A stretch of 64,000 nt of DNA from Mycoplasmatota bacterium (lineage in GTDB: Bacteria; Bacillota_I; Bacilli_A; RF39; UBA660): assembly GCA_022771205.1 (NCBI GenBank), contig JALFCF010000001.1:210753-274752 (forward strand), written 5' to 3'. The translations under genes were made by a program, and so were the position numbers. The notes under the pieces were generated by a model, which was given only the letters and a program-made list of their open reading frames with translations, searched no databases and had not been told where the DNA came from. Shown one piece after another: positions 37,281 through 44,629 of this stretch; the stretch's first letter is position 1; each line of letters begins with the position of its first letter.

Positions 37281-37970
37281 TTGAAAAGAGAAAAACTAAT
37301 CAGCTCTGTTTTAGCAACACTTGGAATAGTTATGATATCTATTGCTTTAGTAATCGAACAAGACAATGGATTACAACAAGATAAAGTAATAGAAACAAAA
37401 AATAGTACAATACAATTAAAAAATATGGCGACTTCTGCCAATAATATAATAAATACAGAGTCAGAAACTACAGAGATTAATACAAGTGCCGAAGTGATTC
37501 CTATTGAAATGGAAGTGGCACCAGCCTCTGTAATTATCCCTCCAAGAATAGAAGTGTATGAGGGAATGACAATTGATGAACTAGCAGAAAAATTAAATAG
37601 AAGTTTAGGAACTGGTTACATTGCTGGTAAAGGATATTTAATTGCTAGTCAATGCATTGAAAAAGGAGTAGATCCTTATGTAGCCGTAGCAATTATGTTA
37701 CATGAAACTGGCTGTAAATATAATTGTTCGACATTAGTAAAAACATGCAATAATGTTGGAGGACAAAAAGGTTCACCAGGATGTAATGGAGGATCATATA
37801 AAGCTTTTGCGACATTAGATGATGGAATTATTGGATTTATTGATAATCTTCAAAGAAATTATTACTCAAGAGGATTAAATACAATAGAGAAGATTGCTCC
37901 TAAATATGCAGCAAGTTCTGCATGGCCAACAAAAATCAGAAACTATGTAGATCAAATTAGAGCTAGTTAA
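37281..37970 (+). CDS. Glucosaminidase-domain wall hydrolase
   Basis: 229 residues from TTG 37281 (GAGGTG 6 nt upstream). N-terminal membrane anchor or signal helix (about 7-23), a linker, then a lysozyme-fold N-acetylglucosaminidase domain: 'GYLIASQCIEKGVDPYVAVA', catalytic Glu in 'MLHETG', 'NVGGQKG' and 'SYKAFATLDDGIIGFI'. It is expected to cut peptidoglycan glycan strands outside the cell. Strong own promoter. The structured RNA locus begins just after its weak terminator. Confidence 0.85.
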   Translation: MKREKLISSVLATLGIVMISIALVIEQDNGLQQDKVIETKNSTIQLKNMATSANNIINTESETTEINTSAEVIPIEMEVAPASVIIPPRIEVYEGMTIDELAEKLNRSLGTGYIAGKGYLIASQCIEKGVDPYVAVAIMLHETGCKYNCSTLVKTCNNVGGQKGSPGCNGGSYKAFATLDDGIIGFIDNLQRNYYSRGLNTIEKIAPKYAASSAWPTKIRNYVDQIRAS

Positions 37971-37995
37971 CTACCTAAAAAGGTAGTTTCTTTCA
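37969..37995 (+). terminator. Weak terminator
   Basis: 8-bp stem AACTACCT / AGGTAGTT, AAAA loop, but the tail is only TCTTTC, so read-through into the RNA region is likely. Confidence 0.45.
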
Positions 37996-38575
37996 ATTCT
38001 TGGCGCGTTATTCTAGTCCAAGGACTTATTAGGAAGACGGGATTAAACAACCGTTAAGGGCATATCTATGAAACCTTTGGTGTTTGCTTCTTGCGCCCAG
38101 CTTGGGGTGAATGCTGGAGATGTAAGGATACTGGGCGACCGTAATGGCATACGACAATCGACCCACTATTCGCTGGAGACCTAGCCTTGTGGTCAGCCTA
38201 CACGGACAACTCTGACGGACCGACTACGACCTAGGATGAACCTATACGTGGCGAAAGTTATGTATAGTGTAGCCTGCCTTGAGTGAAAATCCGGGAATTA
38301 ATGATCTTAATTCTTTCACAGGCCAGTGAAAGTCTTATTGCGTTATGAAACGATTTTTGCAAAAAAGAACTAATAATAAGAAATTGGTGAGGAAATCTCC
38401 TAGAACGTAAATAGAATGGGATTGCAGTGAATACTAAGTGGTAATCAAGTCATACAAATGGTGACATTGTATTGATTCTTTGAAAGGGGAACCACATTCT
38501 TGGTAACGAGGATGCAAGAATCAGAGAAACTCTACTTGACCTAAGATTCAAAGTTTACCATTCTATAGCCAAATA
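37991..38575 (+). ncRNA. ole: Large structured RNA, probable OLE RNA
   Basis: About 585 nt with no reading frame and visibly higher GC than its surroundings. I can draw many helices: 38094-38100 with 38131-38137 (7 bp), 38180-38184 with 38231-38235, an 11-bp hairpin 38242-38267 capped by a GAAA tetraloop, 38272-38276 with 38319-38323, hairpin 38295-38313 (7 bp), 38474-38480 with 38516-38522 (7 bp), and a 9-bp long-range helix 38411-38419 with 38558-38566 closing the 3' domain. Length, complexity and position right before an OapA-like gene fit OLE RNA, which forms a membrane ribonucleoprotein with OapA and aids resistance to cold, alcohols and Mg stress. Assignment rests on structure and context, not on an alignment. 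Exact ends are uncertain. Confidence 0.82.
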
Positions 38576-38595
38576 TCTATTTTAGAGAGGAATTT

Positions 38596-39234
38596 ATGTT
38601 ATTTAAAACAAAAAATAGAAAAGAAAAAGCCAAAGAAGAAATAAGAAATTTAGAGGTACAGACAAGAAGAAAAGAAAAAATAAACAAGGAGAAAGTGAAT
38701 GTAAAATGGGTAAGTCAAATTACTGTAGTAGCCTTTACTTTATCCTTTTCACTATCATTTATATCTGAAACAACTATTCCTAATTTATCATTAATATTTG
38801 GTATAATTTTAACATTAGCCTTTGTCTTTTTAGGAGTGTTATTTGATATAATAGGTGTATCAGTAACATCAGCAGATGAAAAAGTTTTTCATTCAATGAA
38901 TTCTAGAAAAGTACGCGGATCTAATATAGCTGTAAAAATGGTAAAAAATGCTGAAAAAGTATCAAACTTTTGTTGTGATGTAATTGGTGATATTTGTGGT
39001 ATTATATCAGGAGCATCAGCAGCCAGTATAGCTGCAATATTATCAATGAATTTAAAAACAAATCCATTATTTACAAGTTTATTTGTAGCTGCTACTATTG
39101 CGGCATTAACAATAGGTGGAAAAGCATTAGGCAAAACATTTGCCATCAATAAAAGTAATATTATTATATATGAGTCATCAAAATTTATTTCATATTTTTA
39201 TCATCCTAAAAAGAATACAAAAAAGAAAAAGTAA
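38596..39234 (+). CDS. oapA: OapA-like OLE-associated membrane protein
   Basis: 212 residues. A strongly basic N-terminus (1-35, many Lys/Arg) suits RNA contact. Four transmembrane helices lie in two pairs (about 37-57, 62-86, 125-148, 155-178), a polar loop between pairs carries 'TSADEKVFHSMNSRKVRGS', and the tail is basic. Four helices, about 20 kDa and a start just downstream of a large ornate RNA match OapA, which binds OLE RNA and brings it to the membrane. GAGAGG ribosome binding site. Function in this host is inferred. Confidence 0.8.
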   Translation: MLFKTKNRKEKAKEEIRNLEVQTRRKEKINKEKVNVKWVSQITVVAFTLSFSLSFISETTIPNLSLIFGIILTLAFVFLGVLFDIIGVSVTSADEKVFHSMNSRKVRGSNIAVKMVKNAEKVSNFCCDVIGDICGIISGASAASIAAILSMNLKTNPLFTSLFVAATIAALTIGGKALGKTFAINKSNIIIYESSKFISYFYHPKKNTKKKK

Positions 39235-39259
39235 TAAGATAAACTTATTACTTTTTTTA
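39226..39259. terminator. Bidirectional terminator between oapA and rodA
   Basis: 8-bp core stem GTAATAAG / CTTATTAC extended by A/T pairs, with T-runs on both strands. Confidence 0.85.
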
Positions 39260-40384
39260 TCGATATTTATAATGTCTAGCTTTTTCCATAGAAATATTTA
39301 AGATAATACCTACAATGACCATGTAAGATAAGAGACTAGAACCACCATAAGAAATAAATGGTAAAGTAATACCGGTAATTGGTAATAGTCCTACGGTCAT
39401 ACCAATATTTTGTACTTGCTGAAACAATAACATGCCCAGAATACCAGCTAAAATATATTTATCAGTGTCCACTAACTTTCTTTTAGCAAGCAATATAATT
39501 TGAGAATCAAAATAAACAATAAGTGTAAGTAAAATAATAACCCCTAAAAGCCCAAAGTTAGAAGCATAAACAGCAAATATAAAGTCAGTAGATGATTCTG
39601 GAAAGTAAATAGGAGTATGATTAAAGCCATGTCCAAAGAATCCTGCTGATCCAATAGCTGCTAGTGCATTTTCAAGTTGTAAGCCTGTACCACTTTGCCA
39701 ATTAAAAATACGTTCAAAACGATAAAATAAATCAGTACCAAATAAGTTAATAAACAAATCTTGTTGTAAAAAGAAAATACCAAAAATAATTGCTAACAAA
39801 AGTAAAAATACACCACCAGCAATTAAAAACCACCGAATCCTAATACCAGATGCAAACATCATACAAAAATAAATAATAAAATAAATAATAACAGCTCCCG
39901 TATCTGGTTGTAAAAAGGTAAGAATAGAAGGAATTAAAACAATTACTAGAGTTTTTAAAATAAAGATAAATTCTTGCTTTAAAGTAGGATTTGTATAGTC
40001 ACTTCTAAAATTATGAATCATAGTAGCTAACATTAACATAATAAATATCTTCATAAATTCGCTAGGTTGCAGGCTACCAATCCCCGGAATGGTGAACCAA
40101 CATTTACTATTATTAACTGGTTCTGCAAAAAGAAGTAACCCAAGTAACAAAAGATTACCCAAAATATAAAGAAAAATGGTATGTCGATATAAATATTCAT
40201 TTTTCATATGAATTAAAAAAGCTACCAAAAAAGAGCCAATAATATACCATAAAGCTTGTTTCAAAGCTAGATTTCCAAGTTCACTGGATGTATAAGTAAG
40301 AGCACTATAGATAGTAACGATACTAATAGCAGCCATAATACATATAGGAATTAGAATCTTCTTGTTTAATTTTTTTACAGTCAT
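39257..40384 (-). CDS. rodA: Rod-shape glycosyltransferase RodA (SEDS family)
   Basis: 375-aa SEDS peptidoglycan polymerase with about ten helices. Signatures: 'GIGSLQPSEFMKIFIML' with the family Glu, 'LQPDTGAVIIY' carrying the catalytic Asp region, and 'GLLPITGITLPFISYGGSS' near the C-terminus. Length and the 'QPSE' form favour RodA (elongation) over FtsW. ATG 40384 has GAGGAG upstream; the reading from 40423 has none. Promoter on the minus strand with TGG-TATAAT at 40404-40412. Confidence 0.9.
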   Translation of the reverse strand: MTVKKLNKKILIPICIMAAISIVTIYSALTYTSSELGNLALKQALWYIIGSFLVAFLIHMKNEYLYRHTIFLYILGNLLLLGLLLFAEPVNNSKCWFTIPGIGSLQPSEFMKIFIMLMLATMIHNFRSDYTNPTLKQEFIFILKTLVIVLIPSILTFLQPDTGAVIIYFIIYFCMMFASGIRIRWFLIAGGVFLLLLAIIFGIFFLQQDLFINLFGTDLFYRFERIFNWQSGTGLQLENALAAIGSAGFFGHGFNHTPIYFPESSTDFIFAVYASNFGLLGVIILLTLIVYFDSQIILLAKRKLVDTDKYILAGILGMLLFQQVQNIGMTVGLLPITGITLPFISYGGSSLLSYMVIVGIILNISMEKARHYKYR

Positions 40385-40403
40385 AATAATCTCCTCGCTA
40401 TAT

Positions 40404-40412
40404 ATTATACCA
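40404..40412 (-). promoter_or_regulatory. Extended -10 promoter of rodA
   Basis: Minus-strand TGGTATAAT, 20 bp before the start codon. Confidence 0.5.
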
Positions 40413-40468
40413 AAAATGTGCAAAAATTATATCTAAAAAACATAAAATATCTTAAAGGAGAGAAATTT

Positions 40469-40759
40469 ATGAAAAAATTGCCGGAGCTTTACAAAAATTT
40501 AAATAGTAAACCAAAGGATAATAATAAAAAAGTATATTATATGGAAAATGATATAAGAAGTGCAGAAAAGAATATAATAGAAAAAGAGATAGAAAATATT
40601 TTTAATACACTAGGATATTCATACAATATACCAGTTGAAATAAAGACAACAAAAGAAGTTTATCATACAAGTCTAGTATCTAAAACTAAAGAAAATGTAT
40701 TAACACTAGATAATCAAATCATCCCAATCAAAGAAATTATCCAAATTACTCGTAAATAG
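40469..40759 (+). CDS. Small protein, unknown
   Basis: 96 residues, Lys-rich N-terminus and a beta-rich end ('SKTKENVLTLDNQIIPIKEI'). ATG 40469 has AAAGGAGAG upstream. Divergent from rodA, with its own terminator. No family recognised. Confidence 0.6.
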   Translation: MKKLPELYKNLNSKPKDNNKKVYYMENDIRSAEKNIIEKEIENIFNTLGYSYNIPVEIKTTKEVYHTSLVSKTKENVLTLDNQIIPIKEIIQITRK

Positions 40760-40786
40760 AAGCAATATTTCTATTTACTTTTTTTA
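40752..40786 (+). terminator. Terminator
   Basis: Perfect 10-bp stem GTAAATAGAA / TTCTATTTAC, 7-nt loop, T-run. Confidence 0.8.
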
Positions 40787-40825
40787 TTTTTATCGATAGA
40801 ATAAATATATAAAAAGGAGGGAAAT

Positions 40826-41395
40826 ATGAAAAAAAACTATATAATATTTGGAATAGTAATAGTAATTATTTTAGCAATTATACTTTTCTTTGTAGGTAAG
40901 TATAATAATTTAGTTACACTAGAAGAGGGTGTAGATAACAAATATGCAGATATTGATGTACAATTAGAAAGAAGAGCTGACTTAATACCCAATTTAGTAA
41001 ATACAGTAAAAGGATATATGCAACACGAAGATGATATCATCGAACAGGTAACAACTGCTCGTGAAAATTTAGTAAATGCAAAAAATATAGAAGAAAAGGC
41101 AATCGCTAATAACGAACTATCTAGTGCCTTAAATAATTTAATGGTAATCGTAGAAAATTATCCTGATTTAAAATCAAGTACTAACTTTATTAATTTGCAA
41201 GATGAATTAGCTGGTACCGAAAACCGAATTTCAACAGCAAGAAGAGATTACAATAATGCGGTAAAAGAATATAATGCGACTATCAAAAAAATACCTACTA
41301 ATATTATTGCTTCTATGAGTGGCTTCGAAAAGAAAAATTATTTTGAAGTAGAAGCAGCAAAAACAAAAGTACCAAGTGTAGATTTTAACAATTAA
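40826..41395 (+). CDS. lemA: LemA family protein
   Basis: 189 residues: N-terminal transmembrane helix (5-23) followed by the LemA helical domain with 'DVQLERRADLIPNLVNTVKG' and 'ARRDYNNAVKEYN'. LemA proteins are membrane-anchored and often paired with TPM-domain proteins, as here 31 nt downstream. Their role is unclear; some bacterial members support wall or membrane stress responses. AAGGAGG ribosome binding site. Confidence 0.92.
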   Translation: MKKNYIIFGIVIVIILAIILFFVGKYNNLVTLEEGVDNKYADIDVQLERRADLIPNLVNTVKGYMQHEDDIIEQVTTARENLVNAKNIEEKAIANNELSSALNNLMVIVENYPDLKSSTNFINLQDELAGTENRISTARRDYNNAVKEYNATIKKIPTNIIASMSGFEKKNYFEVEAAKTKVPSVDFNN

Positions 41396-41426
41396 AATAT
41401 TTACATTCTTCTTTTTAGAGTAATAA

Positions 41427-42317
41427 ATGAAAAAGATAATGAAATTATGTATAGTAGGTATTTTTATAGGTTTATTGATACCGCTCAAAGTTCAGGCTTT
41501 GGTAAGTCCAACAAGTGATTTCTATATAAATGATTATGCAAATATTTTGTCGGAAGAGACAAAGAATTATATATTAAATAAATCTGTGGCTTTAGAAAAA
41601 GAAACAACAGCACAAATTGTAGTGGTTACAGTTCCCGATTTAGAAGATAAGAGTCTAGAAGAATATGCAACAGAACTTTTTAGAAAATTTGGTATTGGAG
41701 ATAAAGAAAAAAATAATGGTTTACTACTGTTGTTAGCCTTAGAAGAACGACAATTTAGAGTAGAAGTAGGTTATGGCCTAGAAGGAGTATTACCCGATGG
41801 ACTAACTGGTAGATATCAAGATGAATATATCATTCCATATTTAAAAGAAAATAACTGGGACGAGGGAATAAAAAATGGATATAATGCTTTCTATAAAAAG
41901 GTAGCAGAAAGTTATAACTTAGATGCAAGTGATATTGCAGTTACCCAGATAAAATCAGCTAGTCAAAATCAAGACTTTGACTTTACATCTATGATTTTTC
42001 TATTCTTAATATCAGGAGTTCTATGGGGAACAACCGTATTCAATAAAAGACTAAGAATTGTTTCTCTAATAGTAATTATCTTCGCTTTGATTTTTAATAT
42101 GATACCAATTATAATATGTTATTTTAATAGTATTCCAGTATTAATACTTGGATTGATATTAGAAATAATAAGTTTGGTGTCATCTAGAAATTCTAATGGT
42201 AGTTCCTTTTTCTTCATCAGTGGTGGAGGATCAGGAGGCAGTGGTTTTTCTAGTGGTGGAGGCTTTTCAGGCGGTGGAGGATCGTCTGGAGGCGGAGGAA
42301 GTTCTAGAGGTTTTTAA
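41427..42317 (+). CDS. TPM-domain membrane protein (YgcG family)
   Basis: 296 residues. Signal peptide (1-25), TPM domain (about 30-175; 'INDYANILSEETK', 'LEEYATELFRKFGIGDKEKN', 'VEVGYGLEGVLPD'), three hydrophobic helices (about 190-255), then a Gly/Ser-rich tail ending 'SSGGGGSSRGF'. That GGG-rich C-terminus is standard for YgcG-type proteins. Forms an operon with lemA. The start has no strong ribosome binding site, which suggests coupling. Confidence 0.88.
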   Translation: MKKIMKLCIVGIFIGLLIPLKVQALVSPTSDFYINDYANILSEETKNYILNKSVALEKETTAQIVVVTVPDLEDKSLEEYATELFRKFGIGDKEKNNGLLLLLALEERQFRVEVGYGLEGVLPDGLTGRYQDEYIIPYLKENNWDEGIKNGYNAFYKKVAESYNLDASDIAVTQIKSASQNQDFDFTSMIFLFLISGVLWGTTVFNKRLRIVSLIVIIFALIFNMIPIIICYFNSIPVLILGLILEIISLVSSRNSNGSSFFFISGGGSGGSGFSSGGGFSGGGGSSGGGGSSRGF

Positions 42318-42324
42318 ACAAAAT

Positions 42325-42349
42325 AAAAGTCCTAAAAGGACTTTTTTTA
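42325..42349. terminator. Bidirectional terminator
   Basis: 9-bp stem AAAAGTCCT / AGGACTTTT, 3-nt loop, T-runs on both strands; serves the TPM gene and the convergent coat gene. Confidence 0.85.
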
Positions 42350-42757
42350 TTAACATAAATCAATAAATGTATCTGGAAGGCAACGAAGAGCTCCAACACA
42401 ATCTAAATTGATAGTGAAAAATTCAGAAGTACCAACATATCTATTATTAGTAGTGTCTAAATATAGAATACGACATGTGCAGCAGCAATCATCGATTGCT
42501 TCAATACGGAATACATTAGAAGTAGAAGTCTGGTTATTAGCAGTGTAAGAGAAACTCCAAGGAGTACCAGTACAACAATTGTATAACATAATAGGACGAG
42601 TATTATAACAAATAGTATTACAAATTGGACCTAAATATGGTTTGTCACAACCACTATAGTTTTCATTATCATAATCTTGTCTTTGAAGTAATAATATTTT
42701 TTTTAGTATATCCGCAAGGCAACCACAATCTTTTTGGTTAGTATCTCCACAACTCAT
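42350..42757 (-). CDS. CotY/CotZ-type cysteine-rich coat protein (copy 1)
   Basis: 135 residues with about 18 Cys and no signal peptide. Order of motifs matches the CotY/CotZ/ExsY family: 'CGCLADILKKI' helix, 'CDKPYLGPICN', 'NTRPIMLYNC', 'VFRIEAIDDCCCTCRIL' and a C-terminal 'FFTINLDCVGALRCLPDT'. In Bacillus these proteins self-assemble into disulfide-linked crust or exosporium layers. Second gene of a two-gene operon, 15 nt after its paralogue, AGGAGG upstream. Confidence 0.85.
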   Translation of the reverse strand: MSCGDTNQKDCGCLADILKKILLLQRQDYDNENYSGCDKPYLGPICNTICYNTRPIMLYNCCTGTPWSFSYTANNQTSTSNVFRIEAIDDCCCTCRILYLDTTNNRYVGTSEFFTINLDCVGALRCLPDTFIDLC

Positions 42758-42772
42758 ATCATCTCCTCCTTT

Positions 42773-43129
42773 CTATAAACAGGTGATAGAAGTATCTGGA
42801 AAACAGCGAATAGCACAAAAACAATTAGAAGAAATTGTAACGAATTCTCCTGTTGCAGTAAAATTAGGACTAATTCCATTTAATGCCTGCAAAGTAACAC
42901 AATTATTATCGATATTTTCTACTCGAAAAACTGTGTAATTAGAAACTTCAAATACAGTACCATCCTTTTTATATAAAGAAATAGGTCTTGTATTAAAACA
43001 AAGCATAGTAGGATTAGGACCTAAATAAGGCTTAGAACAACTAATATCTACTGGACAATTATTAGAAGAATTTTTTTGAAGTAAATCAATTACTTTTAAC
43101 AAATTTAGAATACAATTATTATTTCTCAT
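42773..43129 (-). CDS. CotY/CotZ-type cysteine-rich coat protein (copy 2)
   Basis: 118 residues, same family and motif order as its neighbour ('CSKPYLGPNPT', 'NTRPISLY', 'VFRVENIDNNCVTLQAL', 'FVTISSNCFCAIRCFPDT') but with fewer Cys. Promoter-proximal gene, with AGAGGTG before its ATG and a sigma-K-like promoter upstream. Two paralogues in tandem suggest a hetero-oligomeric lattice, as with CotY and CotZ. Confidence 0.85.
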   Translation of the reverse strand: MRNNNCILNLLKVIDLLQKNSSNNCPVDISCSKPYLGPNPTMLCFNTRPISLYKKDGTVFEVSNYTVFRVENIDNNCVTLQALNGISPNFTATGEFVTISSNCFCAIRCFPDTSITCL

Positions 43130-43157
43130 GCAATCACCTCTTAATCTTTATCTAATA

Positions 43158-43185
43158 TAAGGTATTCCAAAAATAGTAAATGGTG
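43158..43185 (-). promoter_or_regulatory. Sigma-K-like promoter of the coat operon
   Basis: Minus strand: CACC (43182-43185), 15-bp spacer, AATACCTTA (43158-43166), close to the mACm ... CATANNNTA form of late mother-cell promoters. The same CACC-N15 geometry precedes the gene at 51449-51736. Confidence 0.45.
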
Positions 43186-43251
43186 TTTATATATACCTAT
43201 AAAAATAATATGTCAAAAACCAGTAAAAAATGTTAAACTTTGTAAACTAAC

Positions 43252-43281
43252 TTGACTAAAACAAACTAAAATACTTATAAT
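43252..43281 (+). promoter_or_regulatory. Promoter of the WXG100 operon
   Basis: TTGACT (43252-43257), 18-bp spacer, TATAAT (43276-43281). The leader then contains a hairpin, AAGAATAT with ATATTCTT (about 43290-43317), just before the ribosome binding site. Confidence 0.6.
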
Positions 43282-43339
43282 AAGCTTATAAGAATATAAA
43301 GGGTAGGAATATTCTTAACAAATTTAGGAGGTGAAAGAT

Positions 43340-43654
43340 ATGGGATTTGGAGACATGACTAATTATAGTAAAGAAAGAATGGAATCTCTATCAGACGAAA
43401 TTAGAAGAGACAAAGAAAGATATAATGATCTTGTTGCTCAATTGAAAAGCAGAATCAATGAAATGCATAATTACTGGGTAGAAGATCCAGCTGCAGAAGC
43501 AGTATATCAACAATTATTAACACAATTTAATACATTCAAAACTAGTATGCAAGAAGGATATGACACAATGACTCAATTTGAAAAACAAGTATTAACTCAA
43601 GTTGATAGATATACAGATGCAGAACAACAAACAATGAATGCAATTAATGGATAA
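43340..43654 (+). CDS. WXG100-family protein (EsxA-like), first
   Basis: 104 residues, all helical, no signal peptide. Two helices flank a turn with Trp ('MHNYWVEDPAAEAV'), in the WXG100 position though the triplet reads W-V-E-D rather than W-x-G. Members are small dimeric substrates of type VII (ESX) secretion. ATG 43340 is 8 nt after AGGAGG; GTG 43331 overlaps that site. First of a seven-gene locus. Confidence 0.8.
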   Translation: MGFGDMTNYSKERMESLSDEIRRDKERYNDLVAQLKSRINEMHNYWVEDPAAEAVYQQLLTQFNTFKTSMQEGYDTMTQFEKQVLTQVDRYTDAEQQTMNAING

Positions 43655-43667
43655 GGAGGAATGAGGA

Positions 43668-43940
43668 ATGGCTCTTAATTATAGTGAATTAACTAGAATC
43701 AAAGGAGAAATCAGTACAAACTTAGATGAATTAACATCTTTATTTAGTGATTTTACAAATCTAGTAAACGAAAATGTTAACAACCAACAAGTATGGTATG
43801 GTACATCTTCAGCAACATTCAAAAATAAATGGGATGACTTCGCAGATACAAAATTCCCAGAATATAGAAGAATGTTTAATAAAGAAATTGATAATACTAT
43901 GGCTGCTATCCAAAACTGGAGCAGATCAGAAAACAATTAA
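43668..43940 (+). CDS. WXG100-family protein (EsxA/B-like), second
   Basis: 90-residue helical hairpin with a clear W-Y-G turn ('QQVWYGTSSATFKNKWDDFA'). Located 13 nt after the first WXG100 gene, AAGGAGG upstream. The two probably form a heterodimer, as ESX pairs do. Two strong hairpins follow immediately (43942-43994). Confidence 0.85.
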   Translation: MALNYSELTRIKGEISTNLDELTSLFSDFTNLVNENVNNQQVWYGTSSATFKNKWDDFADTKFPEYRRMFNKEIDNTMAAIQNWSRSENN

Positions 43941-43941
43941 T

Positions 43942-43994
43942 AATACACTGCAAATGCAGTGTATTGTAAGTAAAAGGAAAGCTTTTTACTTACA
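43942..43994 (+). other. Tandem intercistronic hairpins
   Basis: Hairpin 1: perfect 10-bp stem 43942-43951 / 43956-43965 with AAAT loop. Hairpin 2: perfect 11-bp stem 43965-43975 / 43984-43994. Neither is followed by a T-run. They may protect the WXG100 part of the mRNA from 3' decay or attenuate the downstream genes, so that WXG100 proteins are made in excess (inference). Confidence 0.7.
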
Positions 43995-44023
43995 ATGCAT
44001 TGCATTAGATAAGGAGGAGTAAT

Positions 44024-44617
44024 ATGCCAATAAAAACTTCAGAAATCACATATAAAAATGAATTAAGTGATTTTATAGATTATAATACAATTAAATCAGA
44101 AGTGGATAATGTAAAAGAAAACATCAAGAAAATAGAAAGCGGAGATATAGAAGTATTAAGAAAAGAAATAACAAGCGGAGGATTAGACTTATATGCTGTT
44201 AATATAAATGGCGTACCGATTTTTCATAATGAAGGAATAGATATATATACTAAAATTAGTACAGTTGTCTCAGAATGCAGTAGTACATTAGATACTATTG
44301 TAAAAAATGCAAAAGCACACAGGACAGATGAGTTAAACTGCTTTGTAACAGCCATAGAAAATAGGATAAACAATTTGGAAACACAAATAGCAGACTATAG
44401 AGAACTAGCGGATAAGAATTATAATAAATGGAAAAATACCCCAGGAAGAGGTAGAACAACAGAGGGAAGCGATGCGTATGATGATTATGTAAAGTATAAA
44501 AGTAAAGCGGATGAAATGCAAAAAGAACTAGATGGTGGGTGGCTTTCAGCATACAATGGTGGATTATATAGCAAATTAAAAGATGCTACAAGAGCTCAAA
44601 AAGAAATGGAAAGTTAA
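44024..44617 (+). CDS. Coiled-coil protein of the WXG100 locus, unknown
   Basis: 197 residues, no signal peptide; long helices around a short non-helical insert ('LYAVNINGVPIFHNEGID'). AAGGAGGAG ribosome binding site, 12 nt before the next gene. Helical proteins like this often travel with ESX substrates as partners or chaperones. I recognise no named family. Confidence 0.65.
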   Translation: MPIKTSEITYKNELSDFIDYNTIKSEVDNVKENIKKIESGDIEVLRKEITSGGLDLYAVNINGVPIFHNEGIDIYTKISTVVSECSSTLDTIVKNAKAHRTDELNCFVTAIENRINNLETQIADYRELADKNYNKWKNTPGRGRTTEGSDAYDDYVKYKSKADEMQKELDGGWLSAYNGGLYSKLKDATRAQKEMES

Positions 44618-44629
44618 GGTGGTGAACAT

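Noticed and set aside
37991..38575. ROOL or GOLLD RNA instead of OLE
   Set aside because: Those large RNAs are usually near tRNA genes or in phage-like DNA, with no dedicated membrane protein partner; here an OapA-like gene follows directly. A covariance search is still needed to be certain.
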